Shown here in pieces: positions 36,871 through 49,908 of a stretch of 64,000 nucleotides of DNA; position 1 is the stretch's first letter, and every line of letters starts with the position of its first letter. The translations under genes and the position numbers were made by a program. Under the pieces are notes generated by a model. That model was not told the origin of the DNA and did not search any database. It saw only the letters and a list, made by a program, of their open reading frames with translations. Origin of the DNA: Bagarius yarrelli (lineage: Eukaryota > Chordata > Actinopteri > Siluriformes > Sisoridae); contig VCAZ01000055.1 in the NCBI GenBank assembly GCA_005784505.1, positions 2,446,496 to 2,510,495 on the forward strand. Reading direction: 5' to 3'.

Positions 36871-37353
36871 AAAAAAGAAAAGAAAAATGAAAGAAAGTAG
36901 TAACAAAAAATTAAGAAAAAAGGTGGAAAAAGAAAAAAAGAATAAAGAAAGACAGAAAGAAAGTAAAATGAAAGACAAAAAGAAAGACAGAAGGTGTAAC
37001 GAAAGAAAAGAAGAAAGGAAGGGTCTCCAGTCTCTTATACCTGTTTAAGGAATCAGGATACTTTTCAGTACTGGTCTGATTTCTCCATAGAGAATCCCGT
37101 CTGTGAGAGTAAAGACACTCGCTGGTCAGACACTCACACACACACACACACTGACCAGGGTTGCAGTTCAGAAAGATGATGCAACAACCGTAGAACAAAT
37201 CATTTTATTTAATTTCCATTTATTTTTTTTTATATTATTTGAAATGTTTAATCCAAATTTGCCAAAACATCTTCTTCTGAAAAAAAAACTCAAATTAACC
37301 CAAAGCAACAGAAATCACAGTTCTGGATTCTCCAGCCACATGGGAGTTTAATC

Positions 37354-37443
<90 letters not shown>

Positions 37444-40400
37444 CACGAACTCATGGACAGCCATGTAACAAGCAAGAACAGCATTGCAGTACATCTGTAA
37501 CTCCACAATGCAGCATGTCCCCCATAGCCCCTGTTCTGTCATGCGGCCTTGTGAAGGCACAAGACAAAGCAAATGCAGTGTTTCAGGTCAGGAGGAATAG
37601 ACCAGAGCTGCTCACTAATCTCACAGTGCAAACTGATGTGTGCATAAGTGGTCACACAGAACCACATGCTTTATTTTGGAGCTCGTACCTGCCAATAACT
37701 GGGGATTTGCTACCGTTGATAGTGTTTGTCCTTTCCCATGGCTTTCTGGGCATGTCTGCAGGTAAAGGCAAAAGAATGAGGGGTAAAAAAATTCCAGAAC
37801 AAACACAGACTGATCAGGAAGACTAACAACATTAAAGATCAACCACTAATCAGTTTTATTGATATAGTTCTCAGAATTTAAGCACATCTATATGTCGGTT
37901 TTGTAATACCGGATCCACCGATAAACGATGCCAACTAGTGGCCTTTTTGATAATTGTGTGCATATCCGCCATTTTGGAACCGCACTGTGAGGGGAGACGA
38001 GTCTACAAAATGAGGTTTTAGATTTACTTTATTTAACATAAAAGCAAATAATACACTATGAGTTCATCTTAACAGGGAGACTAAAGCAAACTGAAGGAAC
38101 AAAAATTCTGGTGTTAATTTGGATAACTTTTTTTTTTTTTATGTGATGATTTTTTAATTGGTTAGAAATAGTGAAAAGAAATAGGAAACCGGTTTCATTT
38201 TTGATTGACTCTTTTAAGCTTTTATTTTAGAATCATGCTTAATGTTCACGCGTAATGCACTTCCAGTTTCAGTAAAAGAATGTAATATAATATTAATATA
38301 CATCTATCTATCTATCTATCTTAATAAGATTGTTTTATAAACATGTACAAAGAACGTATTGATTCTAAAAAAAAATAATGGCTATCGGTTGTCTAACAAC
38401 ATACAATACTTTTCAATCATATTTTTGTGTTTACTTTTTTTTTGAAGATGGAATAAATTTGACTCACCTGGTGTGCTACAGGCTGACAATTTTGGAGTAA
38501 TGGTTGCTTCGACTTCTTCCTGCTGGACAAAACAAAACGACAATAATATCGTTAGATAATGATAATAATAATAATAATAATGGCTACAGAATTCTTATTT
38601 TAGTAAAAGCATGAACGGAGCTTTGTATGCTATTCGGTATTAGACAGCAAGGGAAAACTGAAAAAAGGAAATAGGCTGTGCCCTGCAGTCTGAAGCCTTT
38701 CTTACCGATTTCGACTCAGGCTCTGGTGATGATCCTTTCTCTGCGATTCGTCTTCTATATCAGAAAAAAAACTCATATGCCATATTGTTCTTTATACATA
38801 TCTGCGTTAGAAAATTAGCTTTCATGTCAAGTCTGATGTACTGACGAGACCCTGTTGTTTAAATGGCACTGAATAACAGGAACGATTTTAAACTAAGTAA
38901 ACTAGAACCAATATGATGCTGTTAGCTGCTAAAACGGTGATGTCACATGATTTAACATCATATTTCAGTAAAATACAGCAGACAACAGAAGTTGGAATGT
39001 GATGTAGTTATATAAAATTCGGCTGAATAGCGAATATGACAATCATTAGAAGATGGCTTTAATTGGAAACAGCTGTGTTATCAAGAACGGTAAAGCCTTG
39101 AGCAGAGTATAAAAATCTGAGAGTAAAAGAGCTGCTGTAGAGATAAGTTATAGTAGTGGTCTGAGTGATAAGGCATTTAATTATTATGCAGCTCATTTAT
39201 ACCACTGAAAATAACATAATATAAATGTTGACATGGAAGCTGGATTTTCCTTTAAAATATCTAATACAATTAAAAATCATTGAAACTTTTATTTTAGACT
39301 TAAGATTGAATGACGCATATATACGTTTTACTATACAGCATAACAGCATTCAGTATTATTCAGTAATACCTCCTAGCCAGTAGGGCACTCATTTCCTCCA
39401 TAAGTCCTCCTCCCCCAGGCAACGGCCCATTTCCTCGGGCAGCCTCTGGCTTGGCAGCACTGGAAGCCGCAGCAGCTCCAGCAGCCCCACTACAGGACTC
39501 TTCGTTCTGCAACAGCAAACGGCAGAATGTCAGTTTAATCAAGCACAGTATATATTGTATACGACCGTTCAGATATTTCAGAGCAAAGTAAATAAAAACG
39601 TTTACAGTAAATTGAGGAGAAAGTACTAGATTTGTTGTATGTTGCTAATAAATAAAGGATTTTTATAAATGACTCTAGGCAGAACGTGAAATTGGACATC
39701 TAAAGGTTAATGTCCCCAGAGTGAAGACTATAGTTTAAATGACTGATATATAATGTATATATATTTATTACCCTTGACACTTTTCGTAACTTGGCGCCTG
39801 CTAGGGCAGCTGCCAGCCCAGACAAGGCCTTGTTTTCATCGCCAGTGGGTGAAGGAGTAAAAAGACCGGCGGGGAGAGGTGGTGCTGGAGGTGGAGCGGG
39901 GGGTGGGGCCTGGCCAGAGGCAGGAGGTGGTGGAGGTCCAGGGGGAGGAGGAGGACCTGTAGGAGTAAGTGTAGAGGGTAAAGGGGGAGGTGGAGGAGGA
40001 CCAGGAGGGGGAGGGGCTCCAGCAGAAGTCAGGGTCACAGTGGAGCCGGGTGGGAGAGGGGGTGGTGTGGGCAGGGTGGGAACAGTCTGCAGCAAATCTG
40101 TAGAAGCACAAAAAAAAGATAAAATCAGTATCAGTGATTCATACAGCTACATCATGTTCACACAGACGACTATTCTAATTATCCTTAATCACTTCCCCTT
40201 TGCTGTGGTCTAGCAATAGACCTGATGTACATCTGCCCCATAAATACTCAGGGTTTCTCTTTTGCAAACCAGCCTGAGCCAAGCTATGCTATGGGCACCA
40301 GTAATTAATAATCATAGCAGGCTTTCTTTTTTAAAACTAACACATGATGATAAAAATGGAAGACAAGCTAATGAGAGTCCAATAGTGCACATGACTGCAG

Positions 40401-43400
40401 AGGCAGTTTATGAACAGCAAACAAAAAACGGTGATCAGCAACGAAAGCTGATTCAATACAGAATCCACAGTAATGATAGATGACTTTGAAACATGGAGAT
40501 GAAATGTAGACACATTAATCACCTTCTAAATCCTACTGATGACACTAACAGTCAGACAGGTCGTGTCCCTTTTAGCTAGCAAATATTCAAAAAAGTCAAT
40601 GAATGTAAATGTTATCATTGGCTTTCATGTTAATAATTCTAGATACAAAGATTTTTAGTCTTACTCCTATGCATACACAGTAATATGCCTTTAAGTATTT
40701 TAAATTAAAATGATTCAACAGCTGATTTTGAAAACCTTGTTTATGGCGTGTAGGGGCTCAACAGACAAATGTAATTCATAAAGACCAGAAATCATAAAGC
40801 ACCAAATGATTTGAGACTATTTATAAATGACAACAATTATGACGGGAAAAAAGCATGCCAGCTAATAGATAGACTGAACATCATCAGGTCGAGCGATTGT
40901 TCTAACAGGTGGAATGGCAGGCAAGATTAATTAAGCTACCCAAAAGCTTAAGACAGGGGTGTCCAAACTAGGTCCTGGATGACCAGTGTCCTGCAGCGTT
41001 TAGCTTCAACCCTAATAGAACACACCTAAACCAATTAATCAAGATGTTGCTAGGTATACTTGAAACTAACAGGTATGTGTGTTGAGGCAAATTGGAGCTA
41101 AACTCTGCAAGGACCGAGTTTGGACACCACTAGCTCAAGATAACAATTCTCATTCAAAAGCAAAAGCACCAGATAACGGCTCCAAGGGCAACCTGACACT
41201 TAAGCACTGGCTCTCCTTGGAACCGCCTCTTTGGTTTAGTGGGTTAGTAGAGGCAGAAAGACAGACAGAAGAGGCCTTACCCGGCTCTGGAGCAGAGGAG
41301 TCTCCCAGCACCGAGTTTACAGAGCAATCAGCATTGGCAGGACAGGCTGTAGAAGGAGAGGGAAAAACAGGAGGCTGGGTGGATGGACAGGACACATAAG
41401 GGGTCATGGAGGTGGGAATTTGGTGCGAGGACTGAGGTGGCAGAGGTGGAGTCGGGGGTGATGGAAAGGACTGGCTCATGACTGGAGAAGCGGCATGGTA
41501 CTGAGAGGTGACTGGAGGCCCATTAGGTGCTGTGGATGAAGAGGAGAAATGTGGGCTGGAGGCTGGAACAGCAATGACAGGCCGAGGGCCAGTGGCTTTG
41601 CCAGGGGGGCTGCTGATCATGACTGGAGGTGATGGCGGTAAGGGTGTGATATTGCTGGACTGGCAGACTACTGTTTTGGAAGCTGGGGCAGAGGGCACAG
41701 CTATAGGTGTGGTATGAGCTGCGTGCCGCCTGGGGATGGTGGCATAATGAGGTAGGACTGGGTGGAAGGCAGAGCCTTTAGAGGTGGCAAAACGAGAGGC
41801 AGAATGGCGTAGGGGCGGGGTGGGAGGTGGGACTAACGATGGTGAAGATGTAGGAGGAGGGTAGTTGGGGGTGGGAGGGGATACAGGTGAAGAAGAGGCA
41901 GAGCTCTTGTTGCAGTCTGGAGGTGGAGGGGTGTGTAGGGTAGTTTCAAAGGCTGAACACATCAGGAAGGGAAGCCGTGCGGTAAGAAACATGACAAAGA
42001 AAGGAAAGGAAGAAAAAAGAAAGAAGAGAGAAAGGGAGCAAATGAAGCAGGAAAACAGGCACAGACCTACAATCTCCATCATGATTTTACTTTTTGCTAG
42101 GACATGGGACAAGCTAAAATTAGCACAATCTGTTAGATAAAATCGTTGATGCCTTAAACAGATGAATCAGTCTAAGCACACGAGGCCAATCAAGTAGGTG
42201 AAAAGATAAGGTGTCTCATTTAGTACTTTCAGGAGCCAGTATGTCCGGACTAACTCCTAAAAGTCCTCATTTGTAGTTTAGTTGAGCTAATAAACACATG
42301 TGAGTTATGTGTCGGTTAACCATTCACTCCATGCCAACTACGCCGCATACTTGAAGGAAAATCTAAATGTGTGCAAAGTAGAACATATAACAAATGAAAC
42401 CTGAAGGCCTAACAAACCAAAAATCAGTTAGTACAGAAACAACACAGTAGATTGTATTACCAAATTCATGCAACTTTTTGAAGAGCATTTTATTTAAGAT
42501 ACGCATCAGGTGCCTGGTGGGTCGGCAGTGGCAACAGTGCCAACATGTGAGGGGTGGTGTCATGCATTCATCGGGTTGCCCATGGATCCAAAAACAAAAT
42601 TCACAGGTGCAAGTAGTACGGCTGGGCATGGAGCTGAGTCCAGAAAGTAAGTTGATCCAACTGAGACTAGACACCAGTGTGACCACATTATAAATTGTAC
42701 ATTAAAACCTTTCTGATCTTTTATGCCTGACAGGAATGTCACCTATTTTGGTTATAAAATGACAGCGACTCAGAACAGGTGGGAAGGCCCTGAGTACTGG
42801 TATATTCCACAAACAACATGTGTGACACTACACTGCTCAAACCCAGTGAGGGGTATGTCTCTTGGGCACTCGGATGGGTAGTACTCCTTGAAATACTCCT
42901 GTTATGCGAAATCCTTTTAATATAAATTTCTCAGTTGATGTAGCTGAATGTGCAGCTGTAGCTTGAGATATGTATCATGCACTATACACTGGCATGTCAC
43001 ACACTTGTCTCATGGTTCTATATCTGACAACTTAACCTGCTGAAGTGACCTTCGAAACCTTCCAGCTCTAGAATGTAACCCTGTTTTGAACATGGTTTAG
43101 AAGAAGACATAGTGAGTAGACCCATTGTTTTCTCCCTTCAATGGCTTCATTGACCCAAATCACAGACCCAAAAAGAAGCCCAGGCATGCAGGACGGTCTT
43201 CCCAATTTTTCTTTTATGCTTGTGCATTATGCCAGCTGAATGCGGAACTACAGTATATTAATGGAAACCCCTCATATTTCAAAGCCTTGTTAACTCTACA
43301 GAGGGAGGGGGAAGGATCCTTTAGTTTTTTGCAGTTGTTTCAGATCCAGCTGAAACATCCCACAAAATCAAAACTTTACTCCAAAAAAGAAAATGTCTTT

Positions 43401-46400
43401 GGGTAAATGGATGCAGCACAAGGCCGATTGTTTACCACATACAAGTGGGCATTCCGGTGTGGGACAATGCCCCTGCCATTACTGTGCTAATTTGTGCAAC
43501 AATGACCTCAGAACTGCAAAACTTTAGATTCACACCAGAAAGACGACAAGGTCCACACTTTTACCAATTATAGACAGGAAAATAACACCCCCACAACAAC
43601 CAAAGCTTTTAAAATGATTTTTTTTTTTTACAGAGGTTCCTAATTTTACCTTTATTTTAATATCTCCAACACTCACTTAGTCCAAAGAAATCCAGAGAAT
43701 AAACCCACTTAAAGTGCATCTTGGTTACTGGATTCAGGGTAAAATAAACCCTACACTATTAGTCTATAGCAATATTTACAAGGGTGGCCAAAATGATTAA
43801 AACACTAGTATTTTTACTATCTTAAAATAGTTTATAGTCGAGTATTTCTCTCTTTATTTTCAGTGTGTCAGTAAAAAAAATATCAGTTTACATGTCCAAA
43901 CATTTATTTTTCTAAAAATTGTAATGATTCACTGAGATTTTTGTTTGCACAAGGAGTCAGTGCTCCACAGCGAGATCTGATCTCATTATCATTTAGTATG
44001 TCAAAAATGACATGGAAAACTAAGACAGACTGAATCCAGAAGAATTGTAACAACGTCTCCTCATGAGACACCGACTGTTGATTTAATTTGATTAATAGAA
44101 GTTAATTAATGAAGAAAATCTAATATTCTAAATGACTATTGTTGACCAAATCTTTGACTCAACATTTTACAGCAGTTTTACATTTACATTTTTACAGCAG
44201 TGCCCACAAACTTTTAATTGTACTCTAGATTTAAAAATTTTGACCTCCAAATCTGTATTTATTATATAACTACAGTCTATAAGTGTCTATATCTTCATCT
44301 AAAAAAGAAATTTGCTACAATTAAACTCTAGTTTTACAGATTCAGCTAAATTTAGAGTTTTTGGCTTTTAGCCATAAGATGTATAGTGACTACAGGCCCT
44401 GATTTCACTGGTGTGTTCTGTCATTAGATAATACTAGTTTTAAGTTTAAGTAATTCAACTGAAATATGAAACAATTTTTACTGAATGCCCTTATTTAAAC
44501 CAGTGCCAGTGTCAAGGTGGCACTCACAGGTCATATCCAGTAAAAATGTCCAGAAATTATCATTCATTATCATTTTCCCTTCTAACGCTCAAACTCCAGC
44601 TCTGACTTATATTCATTTTTATAGTAATATTTATGTATCCAACTTCACCTGGACAAAATCTAAATACATTAATGATGTATATAATGTCTATATCTATCGC
44701 CCAATACAGAGGACCTTCATCTATAATTGTGTACTTTTCCACTATATAGTACACGAAATGAGTAGTTTGTCCATATGTGTAATTACAGTGTACAAAAAGA
44801 TCCCAGATGTTGTATTACTTGTATTACCGCCTGGGTTGTAAAGTTAACACATGATGGAAACATTACTATTACGTGATCCTGTGAAAGACAACAAGTATGC
44901 GGATGTGCCGGAAAGCGGTGACGCAGCACTTTTCAAGTGCTTTAATTCAATTCAATTCAATTTTATTTGTATAGCGCTTTTTACAGTGGTGATTGTCACA
45001 AAGCAGCTTTACACAATCGAAGAAATTATAAGATGAAAATAAAACAGAAATCAGTTTGTCCCTTTAAAAAAAAAAAGAAAAGTTAGTTGTGGTTAAATTT
45101 CACTTCTTTAGAATCATTTAAGTTAAACATCTAACTTTAAATTTGCACTGCTGTGAGGTCGTTGATGATCAATATCAACATGGTGGATGTAGGACTTACC
45201 ATACTGATACTACATAAAAGTGCCTTTTTTTAACAAACAGGATGAACAGAATAAATCATTCTTAAATAATTAGTTATTTCGGATGCAGCCATTCTTGCTC
45301 TTCTTGCTTTCCTCTCTGACTGATTGTTACTTGTACATTTTAAGACACTGGGTAAGTGGGTTGTGTTTTAAAGAACAAACGTTTCAAACCACACTTCTCT
45401 CAGTTCTCTCTTATTAGCAAAAATTGTTTAAACCTAAATAACTAAAAATGGAGTCCATTTTGCAGAACTCTTTGACCAGGAAAGACAATAAGAGTGTGTG
45501 AACTGTGTATCTGCTTTGTAGAAGATAATGAAAGGGTTGTGCAGAGACGCTCACCAGCATTGGAGGTGCGTCGTCCTCGGTCCGAGTCCTCTCTGTCAAT
45601 CAGCTCTCGGTGTTCTCTCTCCTGTCTTTCCCTGTCAGCCCGCTCGCGCTCCAGTCGCTCACACTCAGCACGCTCGTTCTCCAGCTGCTCCCGCTCCAAC
45701 CTCTCCAGACGCTCCTGCTCTGCATGCTCTCTCTCTGTACGCTCTCGTTCTTGACGCTCACGTTCTTGATGCTGCCGCTCCAACAGCTCTAAGCGCTCAC
45801 GTTCCTGATGTTCGTACTCCAGTCGTTCTCGCTCCAGTCGCTCGCGTTCCTGACGCTCACGCTCCAGACGTTCGCGTTCCAGCTCCTTCTGCCGCTGCAA
45901 CTCCTGAAGCTGCCTGAGAACCAAAGGGGGGAAATCAGAATAAAACACACACTATGAAACTTCAAGAGGATAAACACATGATCACTCTTTATTATACATG
46001 TTAATTATACAACAACAGGAATAGTCAGTATTAAATACGGCAAACACACTGATTATCTGCACAGAGTGTGCTGGCATGTGTTCTGACTATAAAAGTCAAA
46101 GTATAAAGACCTGAACTGTAAGACTGTTTCCACCAGTCACACACACACCCAAACTCTTACATAATTGAGTATCGCATTTACAAGTCTACTCCAACCAGAA
46201 CACCGAAATTCTTAATTCACTTTTTCAAGACTGACGCAAGCGTTTTCATAAAAACAAAGCATAGCACAAATAATACAGACATAATTATAAAATTTTTATT
46301 TTATAATAATTATTTTAGGTTACGTCTCTGTTTAGTTTTACTGAAGCGTGGTGGCATTTCTGATTACAGCGTAAATAAAAAATTTAACAGAGTAGTTACC

Positions 46401-49400
46401 AGATTATCAGTATTAAATCACTGATCGATTAAAAATAGATCAACAGTTATTTAAGGAAAATGGACTCCTGCAGTGAATCAGCTCCTACACTAGAGAGCAG
46501 CGTTTTCATATTGAATTGAAGTGGAACGTCTGTATCCTTCAGGCGTTCATTAGTCAAGATTAAAATAACAGCAGCTTCATCTCTAAAAACATGAATTGCC
46601 ACACTGAAAAAACTAAAGGAGAACAACTTTAAGAACAGGGTAATTACAGAACGTCACGCAAGGCCAGTTTGTGTAAAAGCACCGGAAATACGGCATCAAT
46701 CAGAGCTCTGCAGTGTGAGTTATTACATCATCATAAGTTTTTTTGGCTGCTATGAAATTTAGATAAAACCCAATTAAACTCATTTACACTTGCAAAAATC
46801 GTAAAAATAAGCGTAACTGTGTGAGACCTAGTCTTAAATTCTGTGATGTTTTCTGAAGCTATGGTTTTGTTGTTTGACCATGAACTGCATCAGCCACGTG
46901 TGATGATCAAAATCACTAAAGCTTCTCATCTTATTAAATATGACAAAAATGCCTTCAGAGAAACGTTACATAATTGTGTTGTACTCTCCAAACAGCATGA
47001 ACACATCTGGAGTAATGATAAAATATAGCATATTTTTCCATAACAACACAACGGTGTGTTCACACCGCGCAAGCAGTTTAATCTTGTAAACTTCCATGAG
47101 AGCACACTTAAGTCTGCTAATATTTCAATTAAAAATAGATTTTCTATTCCAATATAAATGTAAAAGCTCAGTAATTTAGATGTTACATTTCCGATCAGAA
47201 GACTGTGGGTTTAATTCCTTAAGATCTCAATCCTCCGGACTTCTGGTAGTCCTCAGAATAGCAAAGTTCAAAAAAGGAGTTAGCTCCTAAACTATGGAAT
47301 TGCCCACCTGACAATGTTCGGGGTTCAGACACATGTCTTTAATCTATTTTTAAATTTGGAGACTATCTCCTTAGCCAGGCATACACTGTATCAGGCTATA
47401 ACTATCATACTTTATTTATAGATACTTTATATTAATTACCACCACACACCTTCTGTACATTATTCACTCTCACCTCTGTAATTATCAACCTCATACCCTT
47501 ATTTATTACAGTTATTTATTGTAAATAGGCCACTTATGCACTTATGGTTAGATGCTAACTTTACCTTTACACAATAACAATAAAGTTAAATCTAATCTAA
47601 TCTAATAACATATCGCATAATGTTATGCTCCAGTATAACTGATTAAATACTAACAATGCTAATACTATGAACAGCAGCTTCGTTCATTTCTCTCCACCTT
47701 TTCCTTCATATACTCATCCCGAGGTATAAAAATTCCGTTCCTCGATTTCAAGAAGCTTCGAGGATGGACTTGCTCATCTCTCCAATGTTCAGCTTTCCTA
47801 TTACAATAGTTATAATTAAATCTTTACCTCCTAATCTTGACTCTCCTCTATCTACTCATCTTAGCTTCATTTACTGAGCTATCAGACAAATATAACTGTT
47901 CCTTAAAAGCCTACCGATTGAAAAGCGAATTTGAAAAACTCGACACCACCAACTTCTAAAATCTCGATCATGAACAGCAGCTTCGTTCATTTCTCTCCAC
48001 CTTTTCCCTCATATACTCATCCCGAGGTATAAAAATTCCGTTCCTCGATTTCAAGAAGCTTCGAGGATGGACTGGGACGCACTCTGCTCCAGTGGTCCAT
48101 GGCCACAATTTACATTACATTTGATTATTACAATATGTTATAATTAACAATAACATGTTGTGTCACCCAGATGAGGATTAGTTCCCTATTGAGTCTGGTT
48201 CCTCTCAGGGTTTCTTCCTACTTCATCTTAGGGAGTTTTTTTTTTGCCACCATTGCACCGGGCTTGCTCATAAGGGACAAACTTACAATTTTTACTGTTA
48301 CTGCATTCTGTGTAAAGCTGCTTTGTCTATTGTTAAAAGCGAATTGAATTGAATTCTCAGCACCACCAAACTGCTGCAAGCTGAACAGGGATAGTAAAAA
48401 ATCTTTTCATTAATTTTAACATTTGTGAAAAATCAGTCAAAGATCAAACTGACTGCTAGCTTTAGCAAATTAGCGGAGCACCAACAAAACAACACATTTG
48501 CTGAAAAATGTTTCCTGAATGTCTGTTTCTGGCATTGGTCAGTTGTTATTGCTCGCATCTCATCTATAATATCAATACTAATAATATCATTAGTTTAAAA
48601 CTCTGTTAGGACAAAATACAGAGCGACTCAAACGAGATTATAACTTTTTAATATAACCAGTGTTTTTTCAAAGTACTTACTACTCTATAAGACCTTCTGG
48701 CCTTTAAACTGTAAAAACTCGATCCAGAAATTATGATTAACATTTAAAATCATTAAAAAGTTGTTTCTTTTAACTTTGGAAAATTTTATGGACAAAGATT
48801 AATAATTAAATGATCTTTATCTTATATATTCAATTGTAAGGCAACAGAGGCAAGAAAAATCTCCCTGAAATGATGCTAGGAAGAAACCTTTGACCAGCTT
48901 ACTTTAGAGGATATGATCACACTAGGATTTCTAGATCACATCAGGGTTCAAGATCCAGAATTCCCAAGCTTTGTCTGTCAGGCCCATAAGCAAGGCCCTA
49001 ACCTTTTCTGCATCAGGGCGCTGTGCCATGGCTGACCCTGTGCTCTGACCCTAAATTCTTAAGCTGGGATATGTAAAGAAAAGAATTTCACTGTGAAGTT
49101 TTAATATGTGACAAGTAAACAGTCAAACTGCAGTCTGCTAATCTGATTTGAAAGGGTATCAAAAAGTTCTGTGACACACCAAACAATTGACAGAAAAAAG
49201 CTGCAGGCTGCAGGCAAAGTCGCAGAGAGCACAGCCTTGGTGCAGCCTTGTGCTAGCATAATAAAAAACAAACAAAAGAAGTGTTTTCTTTCTTTCTGAT
49301 TCTTTTCTGATGGGCTATTTGAGACATGTCACTTGAACACACTCCTCAGTGAGTGAATGAGCTCATAACTGTGAGATCTCAACAGGTGCTCACCCAACAT

Positions 49401-49865
49401 ATCCTTTTCCCAGGTGATCTGCTTGCTCATTCTCAAGCCTTCACACGTTCAAAAGAGCTGAACAAACCGTGGGAATACACACCTCTCTTTGTCATAGTAT
49501 CCTGCTGGAGAATGAGCTCACGCTGCCTCGGGCTGCACCAGTCAGCAGAGCATGTGCAGAAGGACAGGACCTCCTTCTCTGCTTAATCTGCCTTCTCATG
49601 CAGCCCTGCTTTAACAATGATTGCATCAAAGACCAGATCGGAATAATCCACCTGGCCAGAATAATGAATGTCCTGGATCATAAAAGGAACCCATCGACCC
49701 GCATTAAATTAAGGACTACATTAACATGCGTACAAATAATGCGATCATTTCCAATAATCAGAATAAAGACTTAACTGCATGATAATGTTTACATATATCA
49801 AAGTAAAAACTCTACTCTCGTTTACATGCAATTTCCATTATTTATGCATGTCATGTCATGTCATG

Positions 49866-49908
<43 letters not shown>

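Noticed and set aside
36677..37048. Lysine-rich plus-strand ORF
   Set aside because: It is the translation of the (AAAAG)n/poly-A tract antisense to ENAH, with no start context or exon signals.
37290..37572. His-Thr repeat ORFs
   Set aside because: Translation of the TG/CA microsatellite.
39791..40213. Gly-rich plus-strand ORF
   Set aside because: Antisense shadow of the ENAH proline-rich exon.
45494..45917. Plus-strand ORFs over the LERER exon
   Set aside because: Antisense shadows of the ENAH repeat; no splice signals or known motifs.
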